From Acetivibrio thermocellus ATCC 27405 (GTDB lineage Bacteria > Bacillota > Clostridia > Acetivibrionales > Acetivibrionaceae): a stretch of DNA of 64,000 bases. The notes beneath the pieces were generated by a model. The model ran no database searches, was not told where the DNA came from, and saw only the letters and a program-made list of their open reading frames with translations. The DNA is taken from NCBI RefSeq assembly GCF_000015865.1, contig NC_009012.1, positions 2,969,081-3,033,080 of the forward strand, in the 5' to 3' direction. This document shows, in pieces, positions 10,111 through 20,880 of this stretch. Each line of letters starts with the position of its first letter. Position 1 is the first letter of the stretch. The position numbers and the translations under genes are program-made.

Positions 10111-10359
10111 AAAGAAATAGTGAAATAAAAGCGAGAATGAAGCAAAATTGAAATAAAATCAAAGATAAAATGAAATCAAAACCGGAATAAAAGCAAGAGT
10201 GATATAAAACCGAAAGCAGAACAGAGATAAGAGTTTAAAGCCGAAATCAGACTTTAAAAGAGATGGTTATTTACATATCAAGTGCATAATGTTATAATTT
10301 TCATCAGTGACTTGGATAAAAAGGAGGTGTACACACCGGTAAAAGGTGTGTTTGTGTAG
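10111..10359 (+). repeat. Purine-rich degenerate repeats before the DUF368 gene
   Basis: About 110 bases (10111-10220) consist of loose repeats of GAAATAAAA-like and AAGCAAAA-like words, nearly all purine plus T. The remainder leads to AAGGAGGTG (10321-10329). A CACACCGGTAAAAGGTGTG hairpin (10332-10350) lies between that site and the ATG at 10360. No gene was seen. Confidence 0.5.
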
Positions 10360-11217
10360 ATGAAGAGCGGATTGAAAGATGATTTGTTCACAATAGTGAA
10401 GGGATATATAATAGGTTCATCCATGAGCGTCCCCGGAGTGAGCGGCGGCACCATGGCCATTCTGTTGGGGATTTATGACAGGCTGATCAGCTCAATCAGT
10501 AATTTTTTAAAAGACATCAAAGGCAATGTGTTGTTTTTAGTAAAGTTTTGCATTGGGGCAGGTTTGGGAATTTGTTCCCTTTCATTTCTTATAAAATGGC
10601 TTTTGGAGAAATTTCCGGTGCCCGTGTCCATGTTTTTCCTGGGCGCGGTAATCGGCGGCATACCTGCGCTGTATAAGAAGACAAAGGAATCTTCACTGAG
10701 AATATCTTCAGCTTTTTATTTTTTGCTGGGACTTCTTGTTGTAATATCCATTGGATTTATTCCGGAAGAAAGCATAAATATTGGCTCCGGTTCAGGAGTT
10801 GTCCATTATTTGATGATACTTGTAGCCGGTATTGTAATTGCTTTGGCTTTGGTGCTTCCGGGTATCAGTACTTCCCATATGCTGCTGGTACTTGGCATGT
10901 ATGAATCTATGCTTACGGCAATAACCGAGTTTGATGTTTTTTATATCGGAACATTGGGAATTGCGACATTAATCGGGGTTTTTCTCATTACAAAACCGAT
11001 TGAATGGACTTTAAACACCTTTCCGCATCAGACCTATTGTGCGATTATAGGGTTTGTGCTTGGTTCCACGGCAGAAATTTTTCAGGAGAAAATACTACCC
11101 GCCATTCCTGAAAACGCCGGTGTACCTTGGTGGATTGGTTGTGGACTGATGTCCATAGCTACATTTATTTTGGGATTTATGGCTATTAAATCCTTGTCAA
11201 GATTTCAGGAAGATTGA
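10360..11217 (+). CDS. DUF368 membrane protein, PopT-type polyprenyl-phosphate transporter
   Basis: The 285-residue polytopic protein has the DUF368 signature MSVPGVSGGTMAILLGIYD near its N-terminus and the related LVLPGISTSHMLLVLGMY in the second half, an internal duplication typical of the family. About eight hydrophobic segments are visible. DUF368 proteins have been reported to recycle undecaprenyl phosphate across the membrane for cell-wall and surface-polymer synthesis. The assignment is by family, and this gene has no cell-wall neighbours. A hairpin terminator follows at 11268. Confidence 0.85.
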   Translation: MKSGLKDDLFTIVKGYIIGSSMSVPGVSGGTMAILLGIYDRLISSISNFLKDIKGNVLFLVKFCIGAGLGICSLSFLIKWLLEKFPVPVSMFFLGAVIGGIPALYKKTKESSLRISSAFYFLLGLLVVISIGFIPEESINIGSGSGVVHYLMILVAGIVIALALVLPGISTSHMLLVLGMYESMLTAITEFDVFYIGTLGIATLIGVFLITKPIEWTLNTFPHQTYCAIIGFVLGSTAEIFQEKILPAIPENAGVPWWIGCGLMSIATFILGFMAIKSLSRFQED

Positions 11218-11267
11218 TTATGAAACATGAAACTTATATATTCACGTATAAGAAAAAAAGAGAAAGA

Positions 11268-11303
11268 AGCAGCTTCGGATAAAATTTCCGTTGCTGCTTT
11301 TTT
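11268..11303 (+). terminator. Terminator downstream of DUF368 gene
   Basis: AGCAGC(TT)CGG pairs with CCG(TT)GCTGCT around an AT-rich loop, followed by TTTTT. A second small hairpin with CCCGTA/TACGGG arms lies near 11338-11353. Confidence 0.75.
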
Positions 11304-11646
11304 GAATGTGGTTGGATGTGTTTTTCTGAAAAAAAACCCGTATAACTACGGGAACTGGTATTAGAGAGGGAAAAAAACTTTTCCCTTGGATTTCTGTTTA
11401 TATTATATATCTTATGGATATTGCAAAACAAGTCCAAAAGTGTTCTATTTTGAGAACATGCCCAAAAAATGTTTAACATGTATTGACAAAAGTGTACCGG
11501 ATATTTTCTTGAAAACCGTCGCAATGCGAAACAAAATGTTCTGATTCTAAAATATATTGTCATTTGCATGCATCATTGCATTTGCCAAAGTATTTAATTA
11601 GAATATATAAAAAATATGTTTATTATGAGTGTAAAGGAGAATGGGA
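11304..11646 (+). other. Intergenic region upstream of the MscS gene
   Basis: About 340 AT-rich bases contain the second hairpin (11338-11353) and no supported gene. A palindromic CATTTGCATGCATCATTGCATTTG stretch near 11561-11583 is weakly symmetric. The ribosome site AAGGAGA lies at 11634-11640. Confidence 0.5.
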
Positions 11647-12495
11647 ATGATTCTTGACATTGTTGACATTATAGAATGGATAACGAATATTCCCGGGAAT
11701 TTAAAGATAATTCTGGGAGGACTGTACAACCCGTTGGTTTTAATAGTGAAAATAATTGCAGTATTGGTCATAAGTGTTTTGCTGTCGAAATTTGGAAGCA
11801 AGATGATAAGAAAAGCCATGGAAAAGCAAAAATCATTTAAACACAGGCTGGATGACAAGAGAATTGACACCATGTCCACGCTTTTGGTGAGTGTGTTCAG
11901 GTACACGGTATATATTCTTTCGGGTGTGGCAATTTTGACACTTCTCACAAATGCACTGAATCTGCAGTCAGTATTGGCTGCTGCCGGTATAGGAGGCCTG
12001 GCTGTGGGTTTTGCCTCACAAAGCTTGATTAAGGATGTTATATCCGGTGCTTTTATTGTTTTTGAAAACCAGTACAGTGTTGGGGATATGGTAACGCTGG
12101 AAGACAGGACGGGAGTTGTTGAGGAGATTGAGCTTAGGGTAACAAAGATAAGGGATTCCAAAGGAGATTTGCACATTATACCCAATGGTGAGATAAAAAA
12201 AGTAACGAATCATTCAAGGGGCAACAAAACTGTTGTTGTTGACATTCCTTTGCCTTACAGGGTGGATGTAAACAAAGTTTTTGAAGCGGCGGACAAAGTT
12301 TGCAGAAGTGTTTCGGAAGAATTTGACACTATAGTTGAAAACCCCAGGGTACTTGGAATTACGGAACTTGCAAGAGGCGGTTTTACTCTCAGGATTACAG
12401 CCAAAACACTTCCGGGTGCGCACTGGGAAGTGGAAAGAAGAATAAGGAAAGCAATAAAAGAAGAATTTGACAGGGAAAATATAGAACTTTCCTAA
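11647..12495 (+). CDS. Small-conductance mechanosensitive channel (MscS family)
   Basis: The 282 residues have three hydrophobic segments (about 20-50, 80-105, 110-140). A pore-lining TM3 (LAAAGIGGLAVGFASQSL) precedes the beta domain with FEIEDQYSVGD-like FENQYSVGDMV and the IIPNGEIKKVTNHSR motif. MscS channels open on membrane tension and release solutes on osmotic downshock. The ATG at 11647 is preferred because it lies 6 bases from AAGGAGA; an in-frame ATG at 11641 abuts that site. A DUF951 gene follows, as in many Firmicutes. Confidence 0.93.
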   Translation: MILDIVDIIEWITNIPGNLKIILGGLYNPLVLIVKIIAVLVISVLLSKFGSKMIRKAMEKQKSFKHRLDDKRIDTMSTLLVSVFRYTVYILSGVAILTLLTNALNLQSVLAAAGIGGLAVGFASQSLIKDVISGAFIVFENQYSVGDMVTLEDRTGVVEEIELRVTKIRDSKGDLHIIPNGEIKKVTNHSRGNKTVVVDIPLPYRVDVNKVFEAADKVCRSVSEEFDTIVENPRVLGITELARGGFTLRITAKTLPGAHWEVERRIRKAIKEEFDRENIELS

Positions 12496-12688
12496 GATAT
12501 TTCCGGGATGTAAAGTATTAAAAATGTTAATTAAAGAATTAATTAAAGGTATGTGTGGTGTAGATATGAGTAGTATGAATATGAGCATAAAAATATTAGT
12601 TTAGAGATGGATATGAGGGTATTTAATAAAGTATTTAATAAAAATATTAAATTGAATGAAATAATTGGATGAAAGGAGGGGAAAAGGG

Positions 12689-12889
12689 ATGGAGCATAGA
12701 TATCGCATAGGAGAAATAGTGGAACTAAAAAAACAGCATCCGTGCGGCAGCAAACAGTGGGAAATAACCCGGGTGGGCGCTGATTTCAAGATAAAATGTC
12801 TGGGCTGTCAGCATCAGGTGATGCTTCCTCGGCCCAAATTTGAAAAGAGTGTCAAAAAAATTATACGAAGCCTGGAGGAAGACTTATAA
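12689..12889 (+). CDS. DUF951 family protein (66 aa)
   Basis: Start at ATG 12689 behind AAGGAGGGG. The 66 residues show the DUF951 pattern: YRIGEIVELKKQHPCGSKQWEI, IKCLGCQ and VMLPRPKFEKSVKKI. The CG and CLGC cysteines suggest a small zinc-binding or SH3-like fold. Function is unknown. In many Firmicutes the family sits next to mscS, as here. Confidence 0.9.
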   Translation: MEHRYRIGEIVELKKQHPCGSKQWEITRVGADFKIKCLGCQHQVMLPRPKFEKSVKKIIRSLEEDL

Positions 12890-12923
12890 AGCATATCCAA
12901 AAAAAGATTTATTTTTTTGAATT

Positions 12924-12967
12924 CTTTTAGAGTTTTGTTGCAATACTAGAAATAAAAACTCTAAAAG
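12924..12967 (+). promoter_or_regulatory. Hairpin overlapping the htrA ribosome-binding site
   Basis: CTTTTAGAGTTTT (12924-12936) and AAAACTCTAAAAG (12955-12967) are perfect 13-bp arms with an 18-base loop. The 3' arm overlaps the AAAAGGA Shine-Dalgarno (12963-12969) of the protease gene at 12977. It may act as a thermosensitive translational switch, or as a weak terminator for the upstream gene, although no T-run follows. Confidence 0.5.
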
Positions 12968-12976
12968 GATGGTAGT

Positions 12977-14155
12977 ATGTTTGACAATGGCAGAAGGAAA
13001 AACGGTTTTTTCACCATGTTTTTAACTTCACTTCTTACATCTCTGGGTGTTGGAATATTGTTGATTTTTGCTGTTACAGGTTTTGTAACGGGAAACCGCA
13101 GTACAGCTCCCCAAACGCCTCAGGGGGGTTCGGGCATTGAAATGCCCAGTCCGCAGCAGATTTCGGCGGAACAATCCAATAATACGGGCGGACAAAATAC
13201 CATACAGAGTGTTGCGGAAAATGCGTCAAAAGCTGTGGTAGGCATTTCCGTACTCAAAGTTGACAGCAGCTCAATATTCAATCCCAATGCTGTCGAACGG
13301 TGGGGTGTGGGTTCGGGAGTAATAGTAACCCCAAATGGTTATATTCTTACCAATCACCATGTGGCTGGAGGAAAAAGCAAAAGGATTGTTGTTTCGCTGG
13401 TCGACGGGAAAAACCTGGACGGAGTGACTGTCTGGTCAGATTCGGTATTGGATTTGGCGGTGGTAAAGATAGAAGCGGAAGGACTTCCTACAATACCGCT
13501 GGGTGATGCCACAAAACTTAAAGTAGGAGAGCCTGCCATTGCCATCGGCAATCCTCTTGGACTTCAATTCCAGAGAACGGTCACATCGGGTATTATCAGT
13601 GCGCTTAACAGAACTATAGAGGTTGACACCGAACAGGGCACAAATTACATGGAAGGCCTTATTCAAACCGATGCCAGCATAAATCCCGGAAACAGCGGCG
13701 GACCGCTTTTGAACCTGAAAGGTGAAGTGGTGGGAATTAATACGGTAAAAGTGGCCAGTGCGGAGGGAATAGGCTTTGCCGTACCCATTAATGTGGCAAT
13801 TCCCATAATCAACAAGTTTGCAACTACAGGAGAGTTTATTGAGCCATACCTGGGGGTTTTTGCATATGACAAAGACATTATTCCTTACCTTGACGGAAAT
13901 GTCAAAGTGCAAAACGGGGTTTATGTGGCAAATGTGGACGAAAACGGACCGGCTTACAAGAGTGGAATACGGGTGGGCTGCATCATGACTCAGATTGACG
14001 GCGAGGAGATAAGCACGATGATGCAGCTAAGATGCGTCATTTATTCAAAAAAACCGGGGGATGTGGTGACCATCAGACATATCAGCAACGGCAAACCCCA
14101 GACCGTCCAAGTCAGGCTTGCCGCAAAAGAGAAAGACGGACTTGTGACAAGGTAG
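12977..14155 (+). CDS. HtrA/DegP-type membrane-anchored serine protease with PDZ
   Basis: The 392-residue protein has an N-terminal transmembrane anchor (about 10-37) and a Ser/Thr/Gln-rich linker. The trypsin-like domain has the triad His128 (TNHHV), Asp159 (VLDLAV) and Ser240 (NPGNSGGPL), and one PDZ domain follows (about 300-385). HtrA proteases degrade or refold damaged proteins at the outer face of the membrane under heat and envelope stress. Length and architecture match HtrA/YyxA-type clostridial proteins. The hairpin at 12924-12967 partly covers its ribosome site. Confidence 0.95.
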   Translation: MFDNGRRKNGFFTMFLTSLLTSLGVGILLIFAVTGFVTGNRSTAPQTPQGGSGIEMPSPQQISAEQSNNTGGQNTIQSVAENASKAVVGISVLKVDSSSIFNPNAVERWGVGSGVIVTPNGYILTNHHVAGGKSKRIVVSLVDGKNLDGVTVWSDSVLDLAVVKIEAEGLPTIPLGDATKLKVGEPAIAIGNPLGLQFQRTVTSGIISALNRTIEVDTEQGTNYMEGLIQTDASINPGNSGGPLLNLKGEVVGINTVKVASAEGIGFAVPINVAIPIINKFATTGEFIEPYLGVFAYDKDIIPYLDGNVKVQNGVYVANVDENGPAYKSGIRVGCIMTQIDGEEISTMMQLRCVIYSKKPGDVVTIRHISNGKPQTVQVRLAAKEKDGLVTR

Positions 14156-14257
14156 GAAATATGAAGCTCCCGATTTATATATAATTTTTTGGTATATCCT
14201 TCATGTGAAAATGGGAAGACTTACATTGGTAAAACATTTTTTACATGAAAGGAGCCA

Positions 14258-14554
14258 ATGATGGACACACAAAGGAAAATACAAGATAAAAATGATTTCA
14301 AAAAAATGATAAAAACATACCTGAAACAGGGGAGAAACAAACTCCTAAACGAGTTTACCGGAACAAGGGAAGCCATGGGCAGAATTGCAACCGAAAAAAT
14401 TAAAGATTTTATCAAAGTTATGGATGTGGGCCTTGACGAGGCGGAAAGGGAGTATTTGCGGGAATTGATTGTGTCCGGCATGTATCAATCCTTTTGCTAT
14501 GGCTACAGCATAGGAAAAATTGAGGGTAAAAGCGAAAACAGAATATTGATTTAG
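14258..14554 (+). CDS. Hypothetical helical protein (98 aa)
   Basis: Start at ATG 14258 behind GGAG (14251-14254). The 98 residues are charged and predicted mostly helical, with no signal peptide or membrane segment. A GYSIGKIEGKSENR tail is the most distinctive feature. I do not recognise the family. It lies between htrA and the deaminase gene, same strand, with gaps over 100 bases on both sides, so it is probably transcribed alone. Confidence 0.7.
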   Translation: MMDTQRKIQDKNDFKKMIKTYLKQGRNKLLNEFTGTREAMGRIATEKIKDFIKVMDVGLDEAEREYLRELIVSGMYQSFCYGYSIGKIEGKSENRILI

Positions 14555-14703
14555 GATTTATGATTTATATAATAGGATTTATATGAGTTTATATGAGAAA
14601 ATAGCACACGAGGATATACAAATTTGGACGCAATTATGGTAATATTAAGTATGGAAAACTTTTTACGGACAAAAACTTGGAATTTACAGGATGGGAAAAT
14701 GCT

Positions 14704-15168
14704 ATGGATGATTTTATGAAAGAGGCTGTCAAAGAAGCTGTGTCAGGGATGAGACAGAATCATGGAGGTCCCTTTGGCGCAGTGATAGTAAAAGACAATG
14801 AAATTATTGCACGGGCTCATAACGAGGTCATAAAGAATAATGACCCGACTGACCATGCCGAGATGATTGCAATCAGAAAGGCGGCAAAAAAACTTTCACG
14901 GTTTGACCTGGGAGATTGTGAATTGTATTCTTCCTGTGAGCCGTGTCCGATGTGCTTTGCGGCCATTCACTGGGCAAAGATAAAGAAGGTGTATTATGGC
15001 TGTACGCGGGAAGATGCGGCGAAAATAGGTTTTGATGACAATTATATATATGAGGTTATAAAAGGAGAAACTGACGAAAAGAGAGTAAGTTTGGTGCAGA
15101 CGGACAGGGATGCCTGCCTTGAGGCTTTTAAAGAATGGGAGCGAAAACAGGACAAAGTCCAATACTAG
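14704..15168 (+). CDS. guaD: Guanine deaminase-type nucleoside/base deaminase
   Basis: The 154 residues form a CDA-fold deaminase. The zinc site is DHAEMIAI (His ligand, Glu proton shuttle) and SCEPCPMC (two Cys ligands). GGPFGAVIVKD and IGFDDNYIYE agree with B. subtilis GuaD, which hydrolyses guanine to xanthine in purine salvage. TadA-type tRNA deaminases differ in the C-terminal part. ATG at 14704 is taken as start; an upstream in-frame TTG at 14677 would add 9 unconserved residues. Confidence 0.88.
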   Translation: MDDFMKEAVKEAVSGMRQNHGGPFGAVIVKDNEIIARAHNEVIKNNDPTDHAEMIAIRKAAKKLSRFDLGDCELYSSCEPCPMCFAAIHWAKIKKVYYGCTREDAAKIGFDDNYIYEVIKGETDEKRVSLVQTDRDACLEAFKEWERKQDKVQY

Positions 15169-15247
15169 TGCCGGGACACATAAGATAAAATACGTTAAAA
15201 ATGGGTTTGGTATTTGATAAAAAACGTGTTGATTTTATGTATGGGCG

Positions 15248-15276
15248 TTGATAAAATATTTATCAATAATTATATG
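15248..15276 (+). promoter_or_regulatory. Promoter of the ilv T-box leader
   Basis: TTGATA (15248-15253) and TATATG (15271-15276) are separated by 17 bases, a good SigA-type spacing. They place the transcript start near 15283, just ahead of the leader hairpins. Confidence 0.55.
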
Positions 15277-15282
15277 CTCTAT

Positions 15283-15480
15283 ATGGATACATGCTGTGAT
15301 GGAACAAAGATGTATCTGATTGCCCGGGAGGGCTCACAGGGTATATAAAGATGTATACCCACAATGATGGCATACTGAAGGTATGTTGAAACAGGGAGGT
15401 ACCACGTTGGACATAATCCCTTCGTCCCTGCAGACAATAGAACATGTTTGCGGAGATGAGGGGGTTTAATTTTATAAATT
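15283..15480 (+). promoter_or_regulatory. T-box leader of the ilv operon, possibly leucine-responsive
   Basis: The T-box motif AGGGAGGTACCACG (15393-15406) is followed by CGTCCCTGCA, which can form either the antiterminator or a long terminator stem with TGCGGAGATGAGGG (ending about 15471) plus TTT. Upstream, CTGTGA and TCACAG arms enclose a compact stem. A CTC triplet at 15333-15335 followed by A is a candidate leucine specifier. Hairpins GGGTATA/TATACCC and GCATAC/GTATGT follow. The usual TGGN bulge reads AGGT here, and stem I is shorter than in the classic form. Uncharged tRNA-Leu would favour readthrough into ilvB (family knowledge). Confidence 0.75.
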
Positions 15481-15549
15481 TGGTCGCTGTATAAATTTGT
15501 TTGGCGGATTTTGATATTTTTACAGGTTCGGTATAAGAGGGTGGCAATT

Positions 15550-17178
15550 ATGAAACTTTCAGGTGCGCAGGCAATTGTGAAAGCTTTGGAATTGGAAGGC
15601 GTGGAAGTTGTTTTCGGTTATCCGGGAGCTGCAATTTGTCCTTTCTATGATGCGCTGATGGAATCTAAAATAAGGCATATACTCACCAGGCATGAACAGG
15701 GAGCTGCCCATGCCGCCAGCGGATATGCCAGAACAACGGGAAGGGTTGGTGTGTGTGTTGCCACATCAGGACCGGGAGCAACCAACCTTATTACAGGCAT
15801 TGCTGACGCATACATGGACTCAATACCGTTGGTGGCCATCACCGGGCAGGTTAATTCGGAGCTGATTGGAAGAGACGTGTTCCAGGAGGCTGACATTACC
15901 GGCGCGACGGATCCTTTCTGCAAGCATAATTATTTGGTAAAAAACGCAAAGGATTTGCCCCGGGTTTTAAAGGAAGCCTTTTACATAGCATCCACCGGAA
16001 GGCCGGGCCCTGTTCTTATCGACGTACCCATAGACGTGCAGACAAAAGAGATTAATTTTGAGTACCCGGAAAGTGTTGATATAAAAGGCTACAAGCCAAA
16101 TTTAAAAGGCCATTCTCTTCAGATAAAAAAGATTGCTCAAGCTATTGAAAAGGCAAAAAAACCGGTTATTTGCGCCGGGGGAGGAGTGATTAATTCCAAT
16201 GCATCCGAGGAGCTTTTAACTCTTTCCCGAAAGTGCGGCATACCTGTTGTTACAACTTTGATGGGTATCGGGTCCGTGCCGTATGATTATGAGCTCAATT
16301 TAGGAATGCTTGGGACTCACGGAGTATATATTGCGAATTATGCCGTAAACAATGCTGACCTTTTGATTATCATCGGCGCGAGGGTTGCGGACAGGGCTAT
16401 AAGCAATCCCCAGCAGGTTGCAAAGAGAAAGCAGATAGTTCATATTGACATAGATCCTGCGGAGATAGGCAAAAATATCGATGTTTCAATACCGGTGGTA
16501 GGAGATGTGAAGCAGGTATTAAAAGAGCTTATAGATATTTCCCAAAAGGGAGATACGGAAGAATGGATAAAGACAACTCAAAAAGAAAGAGAAAAACATG
16601 CCGAAAAACCTGAACCAAGGCCCGGTATAGGTTTTGTGAATCCCAAATATTTGTTGTCTGTTTTGACCGGGCTTTTGGGTGATGATGATATAATTACAAC
16701 AGAAGTGGGACAGAACCAGATATGGGCTGCAAACTATTTTGGTGTCAAAAAGCCCCGGACCTTTATAACGTCCGGAGGTCTGGGTACCATGGGATACGGG
16801 CTTCCCGCCGCGGTGGGGGCAAAAATTGGCTGTCCCGACCGCAAAGTGGTATGTGTGGGAGGAGACGGGAGCTTCCAGATGAACATGCAGGAGCTTGGCA
16901 CCATCAAGCAAAACAGGCTGGGAGTGAAAGTAATCTTATTCAACAACTCAAGGCTGGGAATGGTAAGGGAGCTGCAAAAGACAAAGTACTGCGGCCGTTA
17001 TTTCCAGGTATTTTTGGACGACAATCCTGACTTTATAAAGTTGTTTGACGCTTATGGTTTCAAGGGCAGGAGAATAGACGACGATTCCCAGGTGGAAGAT
17101 GCGTTGAAAGAGATGCTGTCGGACGACAAACCTTACCTTCTCGAGTGCAAAATTGACCCGGAAGAATCAACACTATGA
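15550..17178 (+). CDS. ilvB: Acetolactate synthase, large (catalytic) subunit
   Basis: The 542 residues form a thiamine-diphosphate enzyme. The N-terminal PYR domain has [14 protein letters not shown] and the catalytic Glu in [12 protein letters not shown] central domain and a C-terminal PP domain with [13 protein letters not shown] and NNSRLGMVR bind ThDP-Mg. It condenses two pyruvates to acetolactate, or pyruvate with 2-oxobutyrate, the first common step to valine, leucine and isoleucine. ATG 15550 follows GAGGGTGG. It is first in ilvB-ilvN-ilvC-cimA, under the T-box leader. Confidence 0.96.
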   Translation: MKLSGAQAIVKALELEGVEVVFGYPGAAICPFYDALMESKIRHILTRHEQGAAHAASGYARTTGRVGVCVATSGPGATNLITGIADAYMDSIPLVAITGQVNSELIGRDVFQEADITGATDPFCKHNYLVKNAKDLPRVLKEAFYIASTGRPGPVLIDVPIDVQTKEINFEYPESVDIKGYKPNLKGHSLQIKKIAQAIEKAKKPVICAGGGVINSNASEELLTLSRKCGIPVVTTLMGIGSVPYDYELNLGMLGTHGVYIANYAVNNADLLIIIGARVADRAISNPQQVAKRKQIVHIDIDPAEIGKNIDVSIPVVGDVKQVLKELIDISQKGDTEEWIKTTQKEREKHAEKPEPRPGIGFVNPKYLLSVLTGLLGDDDIITTEVGQNQIWAANYFGVKKPRTFITSGGLGTMGYGLPAAVGAKIGCPDRKVVCVGGDGSFQMNMQELGTIKQNRLGVKVILFNNSRLGMVRELQKTKYCGRYFQVFLDDNPDFIKLFDAYGFKGRRIDDDSQVEDALKEMLSDDKPYLLECKIDPEESTL

Positions 17179-17209
17179 GTGTTCAATTATAGAATTGGGA
17201 GGTTTTAAA

Positions 17210-17722
17210 ATGGCGAAGCATACTTTATCGGTCCTGGTTGAAAACCATGCGGGAGTGCTGTCGAGAATAGCCGGTTTGTTCAGCAGGAGGGGATTTAACA
17301 TTGACAGCCTTGCAGTGGGTGTTACTGAAAATCCTGAGATTTCAAGAATGACAATTGTTGTCGACGGTGACGACTACATAGTTGAACAGGTTACCAAACA
17401 GTTAAACAAGCTTGTTGATGTTATAAAGATAAAAGAACTTGATGAATCCGATTCGGTAAGCAGGGAGCTTGCTCTTATAAAGGTTGGGGCAAATGCTTCC
17501 ACAAGGTCGGAGATAGTTCAGATTGCCGAGATATTCAGGGCAAAAATAGTTGACGTGTCAAAAACCACGCTGACCATTGAAATATCCGGCAGTGTGGACA
17601 AAGTTGCCGCTTTGGAGGACATGCTAAAGCAGTTTGGCATAAAAGAAATTGTCAGAACAGGCACGATAGCCATTGAAAGAGGCAATAAAGTTATAAAAAA
17701 TAAGAATAGTGATGAGGAGTGA
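17210..17722 (+). CDS. ilvN: Acetolactate synthase, small (regulatory) subunit
   Basis: The 170 residues start at ATG 17210 behind GGGAGG. An N-terminal ACT domain ([27 protein letters not shown]) binds feedback valine, and the C-terminal domain (about 80-160) activates IlvB. Length and motifs match full-length IlvN/IlvH. It lies 31 bases after ilvB and 7 bases before ilvC. Confidence 0.96.
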   Translation: MAKHTLSVLVENHAGVLSRIAGLFSRRGFNIDSLAVGVTENPEISRMTIVVDGDDYIVEQVTKQLNKLVDVIKIKELDESDSVSRELALIKVGANASTRSEIVQIAEIFRAKIVDVSKTTLTIEISGSVDKVAALEDMLKQFGIKEIVRTGTIAIERGNKVIKNKNSDEE

Positions 17723-17729
17723 TTTTTAA

Positions 17730-18725
<996 letters not shown>

Positions 18726-18741
18726 ACAGATTAAAAGGCTG

Positions 18742-18776
18742 ATTCCCGACCTTCCCTTTTGAGGAAGGTTGGGAAT
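18742..18776 (+). other. Intercistronic stem-loop between ilvC and cimA
   Basis: ATTCCCGACCTTCC and GGAAGGTTGGGAAT are perfect 14-base arms around a 7-base loop. No T-run follows, so it is more likely an mRNA-processing or stability element, or a partial attenuator, than a full terminator. Confidence 0.7.
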
Positions 18777-18807
18777 TGTAAAGCATTTTTTCAGGAAGGA
18801 TGAAAAG

Positions 18808-20388
18808 ATGAAGAAGATTTTGATATATGACTCTACCTTAAGGGATGGTGCCCAGGCACAGGGTATTTCGTTCAGTGTTGAAGATAAACTGAAAATTGTG
18901 GAGAGACTTGACCGGCTCGGTATAAGCTATATTGAAGCAGGTAACCCGGGCTCCAACCCAAAGGATTTGGAGTTTTTTGACAGAATAGGGCGGGTCAAGT
19001 TAAGGCATGCAAAAATAATCGCCTTTGGAAGTACCAGAAGAGTCAATGTAAGTGTTCAGGAGGATGCCAATGTAAAATCGCTTTTAAAGGCGGACACTCC
19101 GGCTGTGGCCATATTCGGCAAAAGCTGGGACTTTCATGTTACCGATATTTTAAAGACAACACTGGATGAAAATTTGAGAATGATTTTTGACACCATATCC
19201 TTCTTTAAGAACAAAAATAAAGAAGTGGTTTTTGATGCTGAGCATTTCTTTGACGGATACAAGGCCAACCCGGATTATGCAATGAAAACCCTCAAAACTG
19301 CTGTTGAGGCCGGAGCGGACTGTATTTGCCTTTGCGATACCAATGGAGGAACATTCCCGAATGAAATCAAGGATATTACCGCCAGGGTTGTGAGCGAGTT
19401 TAACGTGAATGTCGGTATTCATTGCCACAATGACACGGGCATGGCGGTTGCCAACTCCATTATGGCGGTGCTGGCCGGTGCCGTGCAGGTTCAGGGGACA
19501 ATGAACGGGTTTGGAGAGAGAAGCGGTAATGCCAATCTCTGCACAATAATACCCAATTTGCAGCTTAAAGCAGGCTATGATTGCATACCGCAGGAAAACA
19601 TGGCGGACCTTACGGCTACTGCAAGGTCCATAAGTGAAATTGCCAATGTTATACATGATGAAAGGGCTCCGTATGTAGGGAAATATGCATTTGCCCACAA
19701 GGCGGGAATGCATGCGGATGCGGTAACCAAAAACTCCATAGCTTACGAACACATCAACCCTGAAGTTGTCGGAAACGAAAGGCTTTTTCTCATGTCGGAA
19801 GTTGCGGGAAGAAGCGCTGTGCTTCATTTAATCAAAAATATTGACAGCACTATTACAAAGGATTCTCCCGAGACAAAATTGATACTGGACAAGCTCAAGG
19901 AGCTGGAATTTGAAGGCTATCAGTACGAAGGTGCGGAGAGTTCTTTTGAAATTGTGATTCGGAAAATCCTTGGAAAATACCGTCCTTCCTTTGAACTTGG
20001 AGAGTTTAAGGTTGTGGTTAACGAACCGTCTATTAGCGGTGCGAATTCTTCCGCCATGATAAAGATTAATGTGGACGGACAGTATGAGATAACCGCGGAT
20101 GAGGGACAGGGTCCGGTAAATGCGCTGGACAAGGCGCTAAGAAAGGCTTTGGAGAAATTTTATCCTCAGATTGCGGAAATGAAGCTTACCGACTACAAAG
20201 TTAGGGTTCTTGATTCCAACTCGGCTACGGCTGCAAAGGTAAGGGTTTTAATTGAGTCAACCGACGGTAAAGAAGTCTGGACAACCATTGGAGTTTCAAC
20301 GGACATTATTGAAGCCAGCTGGAAGGCGTTGGTGGATTCTATAGAATACAAGCTTATCAAGGACAAGGAAGCAAAACAAAAGTCTTAA
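18808..20388 (+). CDS. cimA: (R)-citramalate synthase
   Basis: The 526 residues belong to the HMGL-like/IPMS family: [21 protein letters not shown] at the start, [13 protein letters not shown] as the metal site, and a C-terminal LeuA-type allosteric domain (about 390-520). The early DGAQAQ and the length fit the citramalate-synthase subgroup rather than 2-isopropylmalate synthase. It condenses pyruvate with acetyl-CoA to give citramalate, feeding 2-oxobutyrate for isoleucine without threonine deaminase. ATG 18808 follows AGGAAGG. The isomerase and dehydrogenase steps (leuCDB) are not in the window. Confidence 0.9.
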   Translation: MKKILIYDSTLRDGAQAQGISFSVEDKLKIVERLDRLGISYIEAGNPGSNPKDLEFFDRIGRVKLRHAKIIAFGSTRRVNVSVQEDANVKSLLKADTPAVAIFGKSWDFHVTDILKTTLDENLRMIFDTISFFKNKNKEVVFDAEHFFDGYKANPDYAMKTLKTAVEAGADCICLCDTNGGTFPNEIKDITARVVSEFNVNVGIHCHNDTGMAVANSIMAVLAGAVQVQGTMNGFGERSGNANLCTIIPNLQLKAGYDCIPQENMADLTATARSISEIANVIHDERAPYVGKYAFAHKAGMHADAVTKNSIAYEHINPEVVGNERLFLMSEVAGRSAVLHLIKNIDSTITKDSPETKLILDKLKELEFEGYQYEGAESSFEIVIRKILGKYRPSFELGEFKVVVNEPSISGANSSAMIKINVDGQYEITADEGQGPVNALDKALRKALEKFYPQIAEMKLTDYKVRVLDSNSATAAKVRVLIESTDGKEVWTTIGVSTDIIEASWKALVDSIEYKLIKDKEAKQKS

Positions 20389-20427
20389 GCCGGGGAACGG
20401 GAAAATTGATAGAATGAGGCGAGAAAG

Positions 20428-20685
20428 TTGATACTTGTTGGCAGACTGATAAAAGGAACACATGCAATAAAAGAGTCTGTTTTTAATAAAGAGGCTGAAG
20501 ATACCGATTTCAGGGATTTGCTGGAGGAAGGTCTCATTAGCCTTTGCAGGGAGCTGGATATCCCCGTTCCCCTTTGGCTGAACAAAAACACCTCCGAGTT
20601 TGCCAGATACCGTAAAACCTTTTTTGACAGGGATCAGTTTATTGAAGATGTGAAGTTCGACAGATTTGAACTTAGAATGGAGTAG
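20428..20685 (+). CDS. Hypothetical protein (85 aa) at the end of the ilv operon
   Basis: A TTG start at 20428 follows a GAGG ribosome site. The 85 residues contain IPVPLWLNKNTSEFARYRKTFF and an acidic C-terminus. There is no signal peptide, membrane segment or recognised domain. It follows cimA by 39 bases on the same strand, so is probably co-transcribed. I do not recognise the family and give no function. Confidence 0.7.
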   Translation: MILVGRLIKGTHAIKESVFNKEAEDTDFRDLLEEGLISLCRELDIPVPLWLNKNTSEFARYRKTFFDRDQFIEDVKFDRFELRME

Positions 20686-20880
20686 AATAATTACATTTTT
20701 GTTAAATCTAATAATTTTACAAAAAATTACTTCATTTTGGTCTTAATATGGTTTATAGTAACATTAGAAAATGGTATCAGCCAAAATTCGACTGATGTTA
20801 TTTAAATTTGTGTCGAACTTTGCTGATGCAACTGGGTGACATGACTGCATCAAATTTTATTTATTGTTGGAGGCAACCAA

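Noticed and set aside
20686-20880. SigI-type autoregulatory promoter before sigI
   Set aside because: CGAA-like words are present (near 20812) but no convincing -35 element at suitable spacing was found, so I do not call it.
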